A stretch of DNA of 64,000 nucleotides from Penicillium oxalicum (Eukaryota > Ascomycota > Eurotiomycetes > Eurotiales > Aspergillaceae): assembly GCF_001723175.1 (NCBI RefSeq), contig NC_064650.1, positions 2,046,001-2,110,000 of the forward strand, given 5' to 3'. Made by a program: the position numbers and the translations under genes. Of this stretch, positions 24,829 to 35,548 are shown piece after piece. Under the pieces are notes generated by a model, which had not been told where the DNA came from, searched no databases, and saw only the letters and a program-made list of their open reading frames with translations. Positions within the stretch are counted from its first letter, which is position 1. Each line of letters opens with the position of its first letter.

Positions 24829-26803
24829 TCAGAGCTGGTATCGGTAGCTTGGGGCAAGGTCACCGAGATACTCCTCCTCAGCGGGTGGAGGTCGTGCGTC
24901 GATAGGTGCGTTATCGCGCTTGCGATTCTCACGCCAGAGAACGAAGCCGTAGATCGTGCAGGCCAGAATGGACAGACAGCAGAACGAGATACAAATGCTG
25001 TATCCCGTCTTGTAGTATGGTGCGTCACTGTCGAAGAAGGAATAGGTGGCAATAATGCCTCCGATGTTGCCAAAGCCAATCTGCCAGGCCGAACCGACAC
25101 TGCGTCGATGATGGCCTCCAAGGTTCATTGCAAACCAACAGACGATGACAGGCATGGCACTGTAAGCTCCACTGGTGACAAGGAACAGTGCACCATACTC
25201 GGCCGACCGGTTCTCCGTGCCATGAATGCTGGTCAACATGGCGAATCCCGCAATGGCCAGGCAGATCGGAATGATTGTGAATGCAAAGCGGAATCTCAGG
25301 CGATCAGAACACCAGGCGATGACCAGAGAAAAGGCAAATGCGGCCGCCCATGGCGCAACGGAGTACAGTTGAGTTTTGACAGCTAGCGAAGGCGGTTGTG
25401 AGCTTGCGTTGCTGTGAGGATGAAATGACGAGGTCGAGAGGCAACTTACGAGAATATCCGTAGCTTTTGATGATGGAAGGCGCAAAGTACGCATAACCTG
25501 CACAGGGACAGAGAGATTAGCTAAGTACTGACTTGGGCAACTAACACAACATGTAGAAGCCCCAACGATGACGCACGAGATACTGACCATAAGCAGGGAC
25601 AATGAGACCAAAGTACATGAATCCTCCGATAATAACTCGGTCTGTGAAGATTGTCAGATGATCACCCGACACGCGCTGAGGTTCGGTCATGTGCACTTAC
25701 AGTCCTTGAGAACCGCGACGACCTCGCGCCAGCCCATCTTGATGTGGTGAGCCGATTTGCCGACATCTTTGGCCAACTTCACTCGCACGAACTCGCGTTC
25801 TTCCTCAGTCAGCCACTTGACCTCTTCGGGAAAGTCTGGCAGCACAAAGAACCACACAATGGCGAAGACACAGGTGATAACACCCTCGATGACGAACACC
25901 CAGCGCCAACCTCTCCACCCACGAGCTCCATCCATCTGTCCGATTCCATACGCCAACAGGCCACCAAAGGCGCCCGCAAGCGTCGTGGAGCTGAAGAAGA
26001 AGCTGAACCGCTTCTGTGCTTCGCTTCGCTTATACCACATACCCATCAGATAGAAGCCTTGATTGTTCCGTATTCCCCAATCAGTTTCCATCGCAACAGC
26101 AGAGAGGGTAGGGCCAATTCGGGGGACTCACATCCTGGAAACATGCCCGATTCAAACACACCCAAAAAGAATCGGGTGGTCATCAATCCACCCCAACTTG
26201 TCACGAGACCCTGGCAAATCATGACGAGGCCAAAGCCAAACATGCAAAGCGACACTGTTCAAAATGCAGCAACCGCAACGTCAGACCTATGTTATCCATC
26301 CAAAAAAAAAACAATCGCGGGTTCCATTTGACGTACACCAAACATGAGGCTTCAACTTCTTGAGAATAATATTGGATGGAATCTCGAGGAGAATATACGG
26401 CACGAAGAAGATGGTCAATGCGGTGTTGTATTTCGTGCCAGTTTGCAAATGCAGATCCTCCTTGAGTCCGAGAATTGCAGCATTGCTAATGTTCACTCTG
26501 TGCGACACAACATCAAGGGTTAGTACTGTCTCGCAGCATCGCTATCTAATGGGGTGGACAGCAAGGGTGCTCTTACCGATCCAAGAAAGCAAGCAGGTAC
26601 AGCACACACAGACATGGCAAGATGTGCCAGTCAATCTTGGCCATCAACTTGCGCTCGGTGGTATTTGTGAGCGGTGGCAGGACCTGCTCATACTCTGGAG
26701 GAGGTTCCAAGACATGTGTCGGGCCCTTGGCATCTAGCTCGGGCATTTCCGATCGCATGTCTGCGGGTTGGAAAAAAGCGCTGTCAGCGGAGTTTGAAAA
26801 CAT
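24829..26803 (-). CDS. MFS permease, allantoate/nicotinate (Dal5) family
   Basis: Twelve-helix major facilitator of the anion:cation symporter group (Dal5/Tna1 type), expected at the plasma membrane carrying small organic anions or vitamins. Seven exons join in phase to 507 residues: 26803-26577, 26497-26337, 26254-26132, 26057-25701, 25641-25588, 25497-25450 and 25382-24829. Family signs: YLLAFLDRVNISNA in helix 1, KPHVW in the helix 2-3 loop, FFLGVFESGMFPG, MWYKRSEAQKRF, and FAPSIIKSYGYS after the central loop. The intron after exon 5 uses a less usual GTCAGT donor. The start at 26803 gives a cytosolic tail of about 60 residues; an in-frame ATG at 26758 is an alternative. Substrate cannot be told from sequence. 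Confidence 0.9.
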
Positions 26804-29104
26804 ACCAAGCTCCGAGGCGCATTGAGTGCATCGTCCTCAATGCAACATGTCCGGCCCTTTCCATAATTGCGAAACCCGCGCAAAAGGAGGACTCACCGGA
26901 CTCTATAATGTGTGGAGAGGTCACTTTTGTGAGGTATTATGAGAGAAAGGACACCTCCAAATGAGGGGGAACACCAGCCCTTTTATTTGCGCCTCGGCTT
27001 CGCAGAGTCGCGAGCTGCAGGTCTCTTCTCCGGGGGCGCAGGAATCAGCTGGGAGAATGCAACGCTGATTGAGTGGTTCTTGTCCGCGGTTCTGGACCAG
27101 CGCACGCGGTTATTCGCCGGTATGGGGAACTTGGCAGTCAATGCGCAGGGTCAAAAAGGCCAAGCTGCCCTAGCACTGTGAAAGGAAAGAGGTTTGGAGG
27201 AAAAAGGAAAGAGTTTGCGAGTTTACGAGTTTTCGAGGAGCTGGCGCAATAATAAACGGGTTCTCTGTCTCTCTTATTGAGTCACACTTGGTCATTGGTG
27301 GCTTCGGAGGCTGACTGCATTGCTGCTTGACGACTTTACAGGCCATGGACGGAATCCACCTGGAGATCCAGTGCAGGCCCGATCTCGGCGAGTTGTGCGA
27401 TGTGACTGGGGGCTCGATTGGACAGTCCCACTCTGTACATCGCAGTTTCGCGGTCACGTTCGTACAAGATCCGCAGGAGAAGTTGCGTTGAGCTTGAACC
27501 TATGAGTCTTTGATACCCAGATAATTGTGAAAGTATCCTCGGTTTAATGCACACCAAACGCAAATCGACCTCCGAGCTTTCGAGGCAACTTGGATTGGAT
27601 CCTTCAGATCCTTTATGCGGGCGAGATCTCCGTGGGGTTCCGCCTCCGCCCCAGCTGGGCCCTGGCCACCTCGATGGCCGCCCCCGCAAAGTCTCTGGGC
27701 CACCTAAAGGAAACCCAACCCCTGGACTTCCACCACCGAAACTCAATCCGCCACCGAGTCGGTCTTGAGGAGGGAAGAGACTTTTGCTGGGCGGCTCGGT
27801 GCGACGTGCCCACCGCCACCGGTGAGATCAATGCTGAGTACTGACTAGTCACTGGCCTCGACCCTCGGCTATTGCACTCATTGCCGTCGGTAGCCTGTGG
27901 ATATGGGCATTCTTGCATGATGGCCGGGGCTTGACTCGAATCGCGGTGACACCGGGGGACCCAGCTGCCTTTATCAGGCACAAATTAAGAGCTAGACACC
28001 CAAAACAGCTCCAGCGGCTGAACATTTACATAATGTGCAGGTGCACTGTAGTCAGTGCTGTGCGCACGGCCTATTCAGCTCTAAGCAACAGTCGAGGTAC
28101 ACGACTGTACATTATCCGCTCACCTGCCCGAGGACTCCGTGGAGTTTGACTTACCTCGGATGGCTAAGCTTTGATGACTGCAGTGCGGAATGTATTCCAC
28201 GCTACACTTGGTGGCTTCTACTGTTCTGATAGGGCTTGTTTTACTGCCATGCACTGCAATTGCGTCTCCGTCCAGTCCCGCGCCACGGTGATTGAACCGC
28301 CAAGTGAAAGCTGGCACTTTTCAAACTTCCATCCAGGAGTCTTGTGATCCATGTCTTGCTCCTTTATGAAACAGCTTTGACCTTGACGTATCGAAGGATC
28401 TGATAGTTAAGTTCCGGCTTGCTCGGATCATCTTGACCCGGTGAAAGGCGACTGCATTCCTGCTCAGTGTTGACAGGTACCCCGGTTTGGATACAGGGTT
28501 GGCCCAAACATTGGCGCACTGGATAAACACTGGTTCAGCATGATAGTATAGACTCATCGAGTCAAAAAGGGGCCTCCACTGTGGGTTCTTGAGGGTCCGA
28601 AATAGGAGATAGTCGTCCATTGTGGACAGACCAACTTGGTCCGGTCCGCAAACACACGCGCACATCATTCTCAAGTTATTATTCAGACCTCCGAGATCGT
28701 TGATATCCCTCTCAAATCAGTACTTTACCAGTGCCTTCGCGCTAGAATTTTTCGCCTGAAAAGGGCCCCTTCCCAAATCACGCGGATGTGCTCTTTTTTG
28801 TGTGTGCATACCCGCGATAACCTTCCCGCCTTCCGCCGATCCAATCCAAGTTGTTCGTCCTCAGCCTTCTGCTTCGACGGGTGGATCGGCGGGCTGAATT
28901 TTGCGTCTGGTCGGCCATCCCGCCTTTCCGGTGGAGTTTTCCCCCCGAACGATGGACCATCTTATCAGCACGTGATGTATAAAATTGTTGTCCTGCGATA
29001 GGCGCCCGATCGCATCAAAGAGCATCCTCCATCAGCAGCATCATCTGAAATTTTGTTTCCGCTCGTCAGGTGGACTGGTATCCGCTGTGACGAAATCGAG
29101 CAGG
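26804..29104. other. Long divergent promoter region, permease to Rieske-fusion gene
   Basis: About 2.3 kb. Open frames up to 136 codons near 27340-27980 are GC-rich and lack domains or credible splice structure. A CACGTG word (28969) and TATAAAA (28978) lie close to the Rieske-fusion gene. An ATG at 28985, in frame with that gene, is not favoured because it would sit on the TATA box. Confidence 0.5.
28978..28984 (+). promoter_or_regulatory. TATA-like box upstream of the Rieske-fusion gene
   Basis: TATAAAA, 121 bp before the chosen ATG at 29105 and 4 bp after a CACGTG E-box. Position fits a transcript start near 29010-29060. Confidence 0.4.
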
Positions 29105-30475
29105 ATGTTGATTAATTGTGGGCCGCTCTCAGACTTCACGCAGGCCCGATATGTGATACATCTGTCCACAGGAAAGCGACTGGTTTTGTTCCGCCTGGCT
29201 GCGATTGACCCGTCTTGCTCCAAACCCAACGAAACGGCCGGATGGTCATACTATGCGATGGAGGCCGAGTGCCCCCATGCGGGTGGTCCGATGGCTGATT
29301 CACAGGTGGACATTGAAGACTCGGCGTACATCGTTTCATGCCCATGGCATGCGTACGATTTCAATGTGGAGACGGGGGAGTCAAGTGTGGGCATCAAGGC
29401 CTGTACGTTTCCGGTGGACGTCCGCGACGGCTCGGTGACGATCGACTTTCCCACAGAGGACAGGTCATCAATAAAATTGGATCGTGTGGAGCCGGTCAGC
29501 GAGAAGGTGAAGCTAAAGTCCAAATCCAAGTCCACGCTCACGCCGACTCGGTCATCTGCGCAGTCGGTCCCTCAAGCCGAAAATTCGAGCGCAGAACAAG
29601 TCGGCGCAATTCAATATCTCAGTGATGATGCGACCCTCTGCGACTGGGCTGTGCACATCCTGAACACCGCTCATCCAGAGCATAAGATCGAATTGACAAC
29701 GCATCTGTACAACATCTTCTCCTCGCGAGAAGGCACATCCTCGCCCATGGAGATTGGACGAGGCACTGTCACCGCGCCGGACCAGCCTCCTCGCGAGAAG
29801 ATGGTCGAGGTGAAACCCGGCGCGATGCCGCGGACCGGAAAGGGCGGTTCATTGAAGAGCCGAATCGCCATGCTCCATGCCTTGGCCAATATCGAGCTAT
29901 GGGCCATTGATCTGGCCATCGATATTTGTGTCCGGTTTTCTACCTTCAAGACGGTCGGGGACGACCCCCAAGAGCTGCCTCGGGCTTATTTCCATGATTG
30001 GCTCAAGGTCGCCCGCGACGAAGCGAAGCACTTCTCCCTGCTCCGGACACGCATCGAGGAACTGGGTTCCTACTTTGGTGCGCTGCCTGTGCACCACGGA
30101 CTATGGCAATCAGCCTCGGAGACGGCGTATGATCTGCGCTCTCGCATCAGCATCATCGCCTTGGTCCATGAGGCGCGCGGTCTCGATGTTAATCCCCTGA
30201 CGATCCAGAAGTTCCGCAACGCGCAAGACTTGGAAAGTGTGGAATCACTGGAGATTATCCACAATGATGAAATCACGCACGTCACGACGGGCCACCGATG
30301 GCTGACCTGGATCTGTGCGCAGGAGGGCACGGACCCGGTGAAGATCTTCCGAGACAATGTGTCGAAACACTTCCGCGGCAGTATCCAGGGACCCTTTAAT
30401 GAGGAGGCTCGTTTGCAGGCGGGCATGGATCGTCGGTATTACGGTACGACTCCGACCCCGGTGGCGGCTTCATGA
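29105..30475 (+). CDS. Rieske [2Fe-2S] domain fused to a ferritin-like (DUF455-type) domain
   Basis: Single-exon gene of 456 residues from the chosen ATG. The N-terminal third is a Rieske domain: Cys56-Pro-His58 followed by Cys79-Pro-Trp-His82, the four ligands of a 2Fe-2S cluster. After a Lys/Ser-rich linker (about 135-180) the C-terminal half carries paired acidic/His motifs typical of ferritin-like diiron proteins: NIELWAIDLAID, RDEAKHFSLL, VHEARGLDVNP and HNDEITHV. That pattern matches the DUF455 family (distant kin of tRNA hydroxylase MiaE). A cluster next to a diiron site suggests a self-contained oxidase or oxygenase, but no substrate is known and this is inference. No transmembrane segment. 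The start is uncertain: an in-frame ATG at 28985 adds 40 residues. Confidence 0.87.
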   Translation: MLINCGPLSDFTQARYVIHLSTGKRLVLFRLAAIDPSCSKPNETAGWSYYAMEAECPHAGGPMADSQVDIEDSAYIVSCPWHAYDFNVETGESSVGIKACTFPVDVRDGSVTIDFPTEDRSSIKLDRVEPVSEKVKLKSKSKSTLTPTRSSAQSVPQAENSSAEQVGAIQYLSDDATLCDWAVHILNTAHPEHKIELTTHLYNIFSSREGTSSPMEIGRGTVTAPDQPPREKMVEVKPGAMPRTGKGGSLKSRIAMLHALANIELWAIDLAIDICVRFSTFKTVGDDPQELPRAYFHDWLKVARDEAKHFSLLRTRIEELGSYFGALPVHHGLWQSASETAYDLRSRISIIALVHEARGLDVNPLTIQKFRNAQDLESVESLEIIHNDEITHVTTGHRWLTWICAQEGTDPVKIFRDNVSKHFRGSIQGPFNEEARLQAGMDRRYYGTTPTPVAAS

Positions 30476-30771
30476 CCATTGAGTACGACGATGAAGAAGC
30501 TTTTCGGTCAACGGGCTCCTTCACCTTGTAGATGATTAATGAGAATTCCCCCCTTTCAAAAAAAAGAAAGAAAAAGGTTATAGCCACGCAGGATGTAAAT
30601 CAAATTATTAAGTGCTTTAGGTTCAGCGAGATGACGAGGACGCAGAAAATCAACAAAAATCAGAACAATGATCAAAGTGCCAAAAGTCAAGTCTCGTCGT
30701 GTTTCTCGGCCAAAGAAAAAAGCCCCCGGGGCAACAGCTGCATGGTGCGGTGGAGAGGTCCAGTTACTCCA
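30476..30771. other. Convergent 3' region
   Basis: A-rich spacer between the Rieske-fusion gene and the secreted-protein gene, which face each other. No gene seen. Confidence 0.45.
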
Positions 30772-30932
30772 CTAAAGGGAGATGGCCTTCAGTTGCACGG
30801 TGCTGCAGCTGGAAGGGATGGTGGGCTTGTAGTAGCGGTTCAGGTAGAACAGCTGGGGCGCATTGTGGTACCAGTCGCAGACTAAGAGAGACGCGTCAGT
30901 TTGTTTCGACATTCTCCAAGCAGCGCGATGCC

Positions 30933-30970
<38 letters not shown>

Positions 30971-31553
30971 GGGAGGGGGGGGGGGATTAGAGAGGTATTT
31001 GCCGTCATGCATCAATTGCGTTGGATTTTCACTTACCCAACCAGCCACCAAAGCCATAATCTTCCGAGAAGACAAAGTTGCCGTTGTCGATGGAGAATCC
31101 CTCCATGCCCGAGCCGACGTTGATCTCGACGGGCTCCCACGCTGTGATTGTTTTCTCGAGTCAGCCTCTACTCTTGGAATCCCCATGCATTTTCTAAACT
31201 TGTATTTGTATTTGTTCTGGCGGATCTTTCTTGGGAGCAGGAGCGGAGACTGGTTGATCACACTTACAGGCATAGTTGGTGTCACCCACGGCGATCACGC
31301 CCCACGGGAACTCGGTCTTGAAATCAGCCAAGGCCGTGGTACCATTGAGATAGAAGGCGCTGGCGATCGAGCTGTCCTCGGAGAGCACGGCGTCGTTGAG
31401 TCCGGCACCGGTGTGGTAGCCGTACACAAAGAGGTCATTGTGCTTCGCGTTGCTGGCGCCTGCGGTCTTGAGGTGGAATTCCTTGGGCGCGGTGGCGACG
31501 GGGTTGGCCATGACCGCGGTGGCCATCAGAGCAAGAGTTGCGAGGACTTGCAT
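30772..31553 (-). CDS. Small secreted fungal protein of unknown function
   Basis: Three exons (31553-31268, 31141-31037, 30881-30772) join in phase to 166 residues. The first 16 residues (MQVLATLALMATAVMA) form a clear signal peptide. The mature part is rich in Gly, Asn and aromatic residues, with TGASNAKHNDLFVYGYHTGA, an N-glycosylation sequon NGT, a paired-Cys C-terminal part (VCDWYHNAPQLF ... SSCSTV) and SEDYGFGGWLG. I recall similar small secreted proteins in Aspergillus and Penicillium (possibly Pfam DUF7907); that assignment is from memory. Intron 2 (155 nt) carries a GA microsatellite and an 11-G run. Likely extracellular; role unknown. Confidence 0.8.
30936..30963. repeat. (GA)14 microsatellite inside an intron
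   Basis: About 14 GA units in intron 2 of the secreted-protein gene, followed by AAGAGAGGGGA and an 11-G tract (30975-30985). On the coding strand it reads as a CT-rich tract, so it may also act as the polypyrimidine stretch of that intron. Confidence 0.8.
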
Positions 31554-33629
31554 TTTGGTGTGGATTGTGATATGAGGTAAGATTGGAGAGAATAGAGAGT
31601 ATTCGAGTGATGAGTCAATCAGGAAGGTAGTGATGATGAATTGAAGCAGATGGGTTTACGAGGCCGGGAATGATCGCCTTTTAAATAATTCCTCGAGGGT
31701 GCAGGTGGATGCCGATGAAGTACACTGGACCTTCGACGATGATGATGATGATGCTGCTATGGAGATCTCAGTAGCGCAGGCACGGTGCAGTGCAGGCCAG
31801 GGTAGGATCATGCAAGAGTTCTAAAATTGTCTTCATCCACATCCGCAGCTGGTTTTCTCGTCGGCGTTCCCGCCTCGGCGGAGCAGTGCGAGGTTCGTCA
31901 AGGTTGCGTGATGGGCGGGACACCGTTTGAAGGGCTGGCGTTGTGGTGGAAGATGGGTGAAGAACAAGAACGAACAAGGGTGACAGGTGACTCGGTTCGT
32001 GATCACTTGTTTACTACTGCGGTCTCTCGAGGGGTGAGATATCCACCGATGAGACACGGGCAATGGGAGATGCGCAAAGGTGAACCATGCAGCGCCGCTA
32101 AGAGGCAATCGAATCTTGAGGAGAATTGCGGGCCGACCACTCGCCACTCAACGCCCACGTTTCCGTCGATCGCCTCCCGTTTTGGGGGGCACTGGAAAGA
32201 GGCGGGGAGACTTGACGATGTTGGCAGAGCACTTTTGAGACATCCGAGAGTGTGGACTTGGTGGTCAGTGGATATGATGGAGTTTTCCCCGGGTGGAGAT
32301 GCCGCTAGGTCTCAAATTGCCCGTAGTTGCGGTGGATTCGAAGGTGATGTGAGTTCGTCTGACAGGTGTTCCCCCCGTCCGGGTGTAGATTGATGATGCT
32401 AGACCAAGTACCAACCCTTCTACTGCCAATGCGATGAGGAACCGTGTAGCCAGCAAGAACCTTGTGATTGCCGCTCGGAGATTCTGGTGAGAATGAGAAG
32501 CCAATATTGAATACTTCCCACTCCTCAAGGAGAGAAATAACTGACTCGAGGTTGGTCAATGGGCGGTCTGGGGGAGACCTCTCGGGTTAGGTGCTCTGAC
32601 TAGATGATCTGGTTGGAATTGGCCTTTTTTCGGTTCCAATCGGCTTGGTCATGATTATCTGTGCAAGACATCCAAGCACTCTCCTGCACCTCTCTCTACC
32701 TCTCTCTCTTTCTCGTGGTGTGACCAATAGGGTTATTTCTTTGGGCGGCTGTGGCTTTTTGGATTCCTGCCTCGAGCATACACTCTAGCACGAGGTATTA
32801 TTAGGTGTCGACTATTACATACCCTGGCTTTAATCCGTTCTTGTTCGCGTGCGACGACAGAGGTCAACTGCAGGTGCATAGAGTATCCATTCACCTACCG
32901 TTGGGATCTATTCTTCCGCCGGGTACTTACCTACTGACTGTCAATTCCAACTGATAGGGCTTCCCTGTGTATGGAGGTACAGCTGGCTGGCATACGCGAC
33001 CGAGTGAATCTACAGTACTCACTCTTGTCGTTTGTCGGATATGTAGAAATGGTTCCGAATTCTATACTTGAACATTTGACTAGATCTGTCTTACTACCTA
33101 CGGGGTGTAGGTGACAAAGTACCATGACCACAGAATGTCTTGGTTCCCAATAGATGAAATTAGACACCTACCGAGATCATTCCATCTGGAATGATGCTCA
33201 CGGACATCAAGTGATGGAATAGGAGGTACCTAGGTGGCCCGACCGTGTGTCTTCATCCCGGGCTCGGGAGGTACCTGGTGACGCTGCTTACCCGCACCAA
33301 GATATATCACCAGTACCCAAGTGGAATACCAGACTATCGCGCGCCGCGGATAACACCACCAATGTAACCATCTGAGACTGAGGTGCTTTTGTTCAACAGA
33401 TTTAAGACACGGCCTGAGTACCTGACTACCTGCATGGTCAGCCCATTAAGCTCGAAATCAACAGAGCCAATCGGCGAGCCCCAACATGTTCCCTAAACCG
33501 GATAAAAGACTCAGATTTTGAGTTGTGCCTGCATGGCTTGATGCCAGCAAGCAGGGCGAATGATGACCTACTTCTAACAAATAAAAAATAGTATATGAAT
33601 TTTTTGTAATCGCCACATTACAACAAGAA
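31554..33629. other. Intergenic region before tRNA-Thr
   Basis: About 2 kb with no supported gene; the 188-codon frame at 31827-32393 lacks any domain. GAT repeats near 31738-31755. From about 32790 to 33420 TACCT/AGGTA words are dense (for example GAGGTACCTAGGT near 33223 and GAGGTACCTGG near 33268). Confidence 0.5.
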
Positions 33630-33726
33630 GCCTCTATAGCTCAGTGGTACGAGCGCTTCACTTGTATCAGCTCATCCGGGCAGTTGCGACATGAAGAGGT
33701 CCGTGGTTCAATCCCGCGTGGAGGCT
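33630..33726 (+). tRNA. tRNA-Thr (anticodon TGT) with a 24-nt intron
   Basis: Acceptor GCCTCTA pairs with TGGAGGC; anticodon stem CTTCA/TGAAG; loop CTTGTA plus A gives anticodon TGT (Thr). A 24-nt intron (33667-33690) sits one base after the anticodon, the canonical place. T-arm CGTGG-TTCAATC-CCGCG. The mature molecule is 73 nt with discriminator T. T-runs follow as pol III stop signals. Confidence 0.92.
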
Positions 33727-33936
33727 TCAATTTTTCTTCATGTTTTTTTCCCCTCCCGGCATACTTTTACTCCGTCACTTTTGTTCCATCCTCTCACGTG
33801 TTTGCAATGACAGTCCATAGATATTACAAAGGTAAAAGTTGCATCGGGTAGCCTTTAACAGTGACACATTCCTGGCCCCGATGCTCATGACAATTTGTCA
33901 CCCTTCTTTTTATCACCCCCAAACTGAAAGGCTGGC

Positions 33937-35548
33937 CTAGTCTGAACATTGCTCTTCATCCTGCCCTCGCTTCTCCCGCTCTTCATCAGGTGTCGGAGCA
34001 AATCTGCTGCGCACCCTGATCTGCTTTCCGTATCGGCGGAACAGGAACGGAATAATGGCCAGCAAGGTCGCGATACCGGCGACCAGACTGCCACCTCCGC
34101 CGACACCCAGCGCGGTGAACATCTGCCTGGTAAACAAGGGTGCGGCGGCTCCAGACGCCGCTCGAGCAATCGTATTGGCGGCAATCGCTGACGCCGCGTA
34201 CATCTGATAGACGTCGACCAGATAATTCAAATGAGCGAAAAAAACAAGGCACACAAAGGTAGACAGAACGCCCCCCGCGAGGGTGGGAACGACCCAGTGG
34301 ATAGAACTGTGTATGTGAGTTGTTGGCAGAGGCACTTTGCTTTCTTCTTTAACAGCATCGTCCGACGGATACTTACTTGAACTCAGCAGTCCATGCAAAC
34401 CAGAACATGCTGACGGCAAATCCGATTCCACCAACCATTGCTAGGGGCAGACGATCCTCCGGCGTGGAATCATCCAATCTCACCTGACCCCTGGCGATTT
34501 TTCTCTGCTGCAGAAAAGTGTCTATGAACACGATCACGCCCCCGAGGACTGCCCCCACCACGGTGCCCAGCAGTGGAAGCTCCCCCACACCGGCATTCCA
34601 GCCCCGTTTCTGCTGGAAGACAATGGGGTAGATTGAGAACATCATGTACAAGAGAATATACACGAATGACATGTAAACGGCAACCAGTAAAGAGATGGGG
34701 TCAAATAGGATGATCCACGGACGGGTCAGAGCGACTTTCAAAGTATCGTGCAGGGTCCGTTCGTCATCCTCGGCAGGTGCCCTGACGTTCTCAAAGCCCG
34801 CGAGCTTTTGTGACCGAATTCTGCGGGCCCTGTGAGTCAGAATCACCGGCGCATAAGTCTCGGGAATCGTTAACATGGCCAAGAAGCTTGCACCTCCGAG
34901 CCACAGCAGCACGTAAAAGCTCCATCGCCAATCCTTCTTCAATTCGAGGAAGCCTGCTGTCACTGGACCGAGAGCCGGTCCAATCCAGATAGTCGTCGCG
35001 AAGCAGGCCATCGCATTGGTACGCTGTAACGGATTCCAGATATCCGAAAACATCCCCGGAGTATTACTCAACAGGGTGGAAATAAAAGTTGCCGACAGAT
35101 ATCGGCCCACCAGCAGAGCTCCAAAGTTTGGAGGCCATGCACACAGGAAGTTGAAGGCAATATATCCGGTAAATGAGCCGTATAAAATCCATCGACGGCC
35201 ATACAACTCACTTAAGGGAGCAAAGATCAACGGTCCGGCACAGTATCCCAGCAGAAAAAGAGTGATTGTCAACCCGGCAGCCTCCTGTGAGACTCCAAAG
35301 TGACTCGACATCGAAGATAAGCACCCACTGGGCGAACTGGAGGCGAAAGTGGCATTGATGGCCAACACAACAGCGACAAAGGTCATGCCGCCTCTTCGTC
35401 GCTTCGACCAGTTCTGAGGATTCTCGACATCATCTGGCGCGAAACAGACATATCCGTCCTCGTCGAGACAGGGTTTCTCATCAAGGGGGAGCCTGGCATC
35501 AGGACGCTTGGTAAATGGGAATGGTAATGCTCGTTCAAGAAAATTCAT
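33937..35548 (-). CDS. MFS multidrug-type transporter (DHA1 family)
   Basis: Proton antiporter of the drug:H+ type expected in the plasma membrane. Two exons (35548-34377 and 34306-33937) join in phase to 513 residues with about 12 hydrophobic segments. Signs: ENPQNWSKRRR just before helix 1 (typical of fungal DHA1), motif A-like PLSELYGRRW after helix 2, and motif C-like GPALGPVTAGF in helix 5. The cytosolic loop in the middle is charged (RARRIRSQKLAGFENVRAPAEDDER). The C-terminus is acidic. No biosynthetic genes lie next to it, so a role in export of a particular metabolite is not supported. Substrate unknown. Confidence 0.9.

Noticed and set aside
31827..32393. A 188-codon plus-strand frame in an intergenic region
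   Set aside because: No domain, no signal peptide, composition not coding-like, no plausible partner exons.
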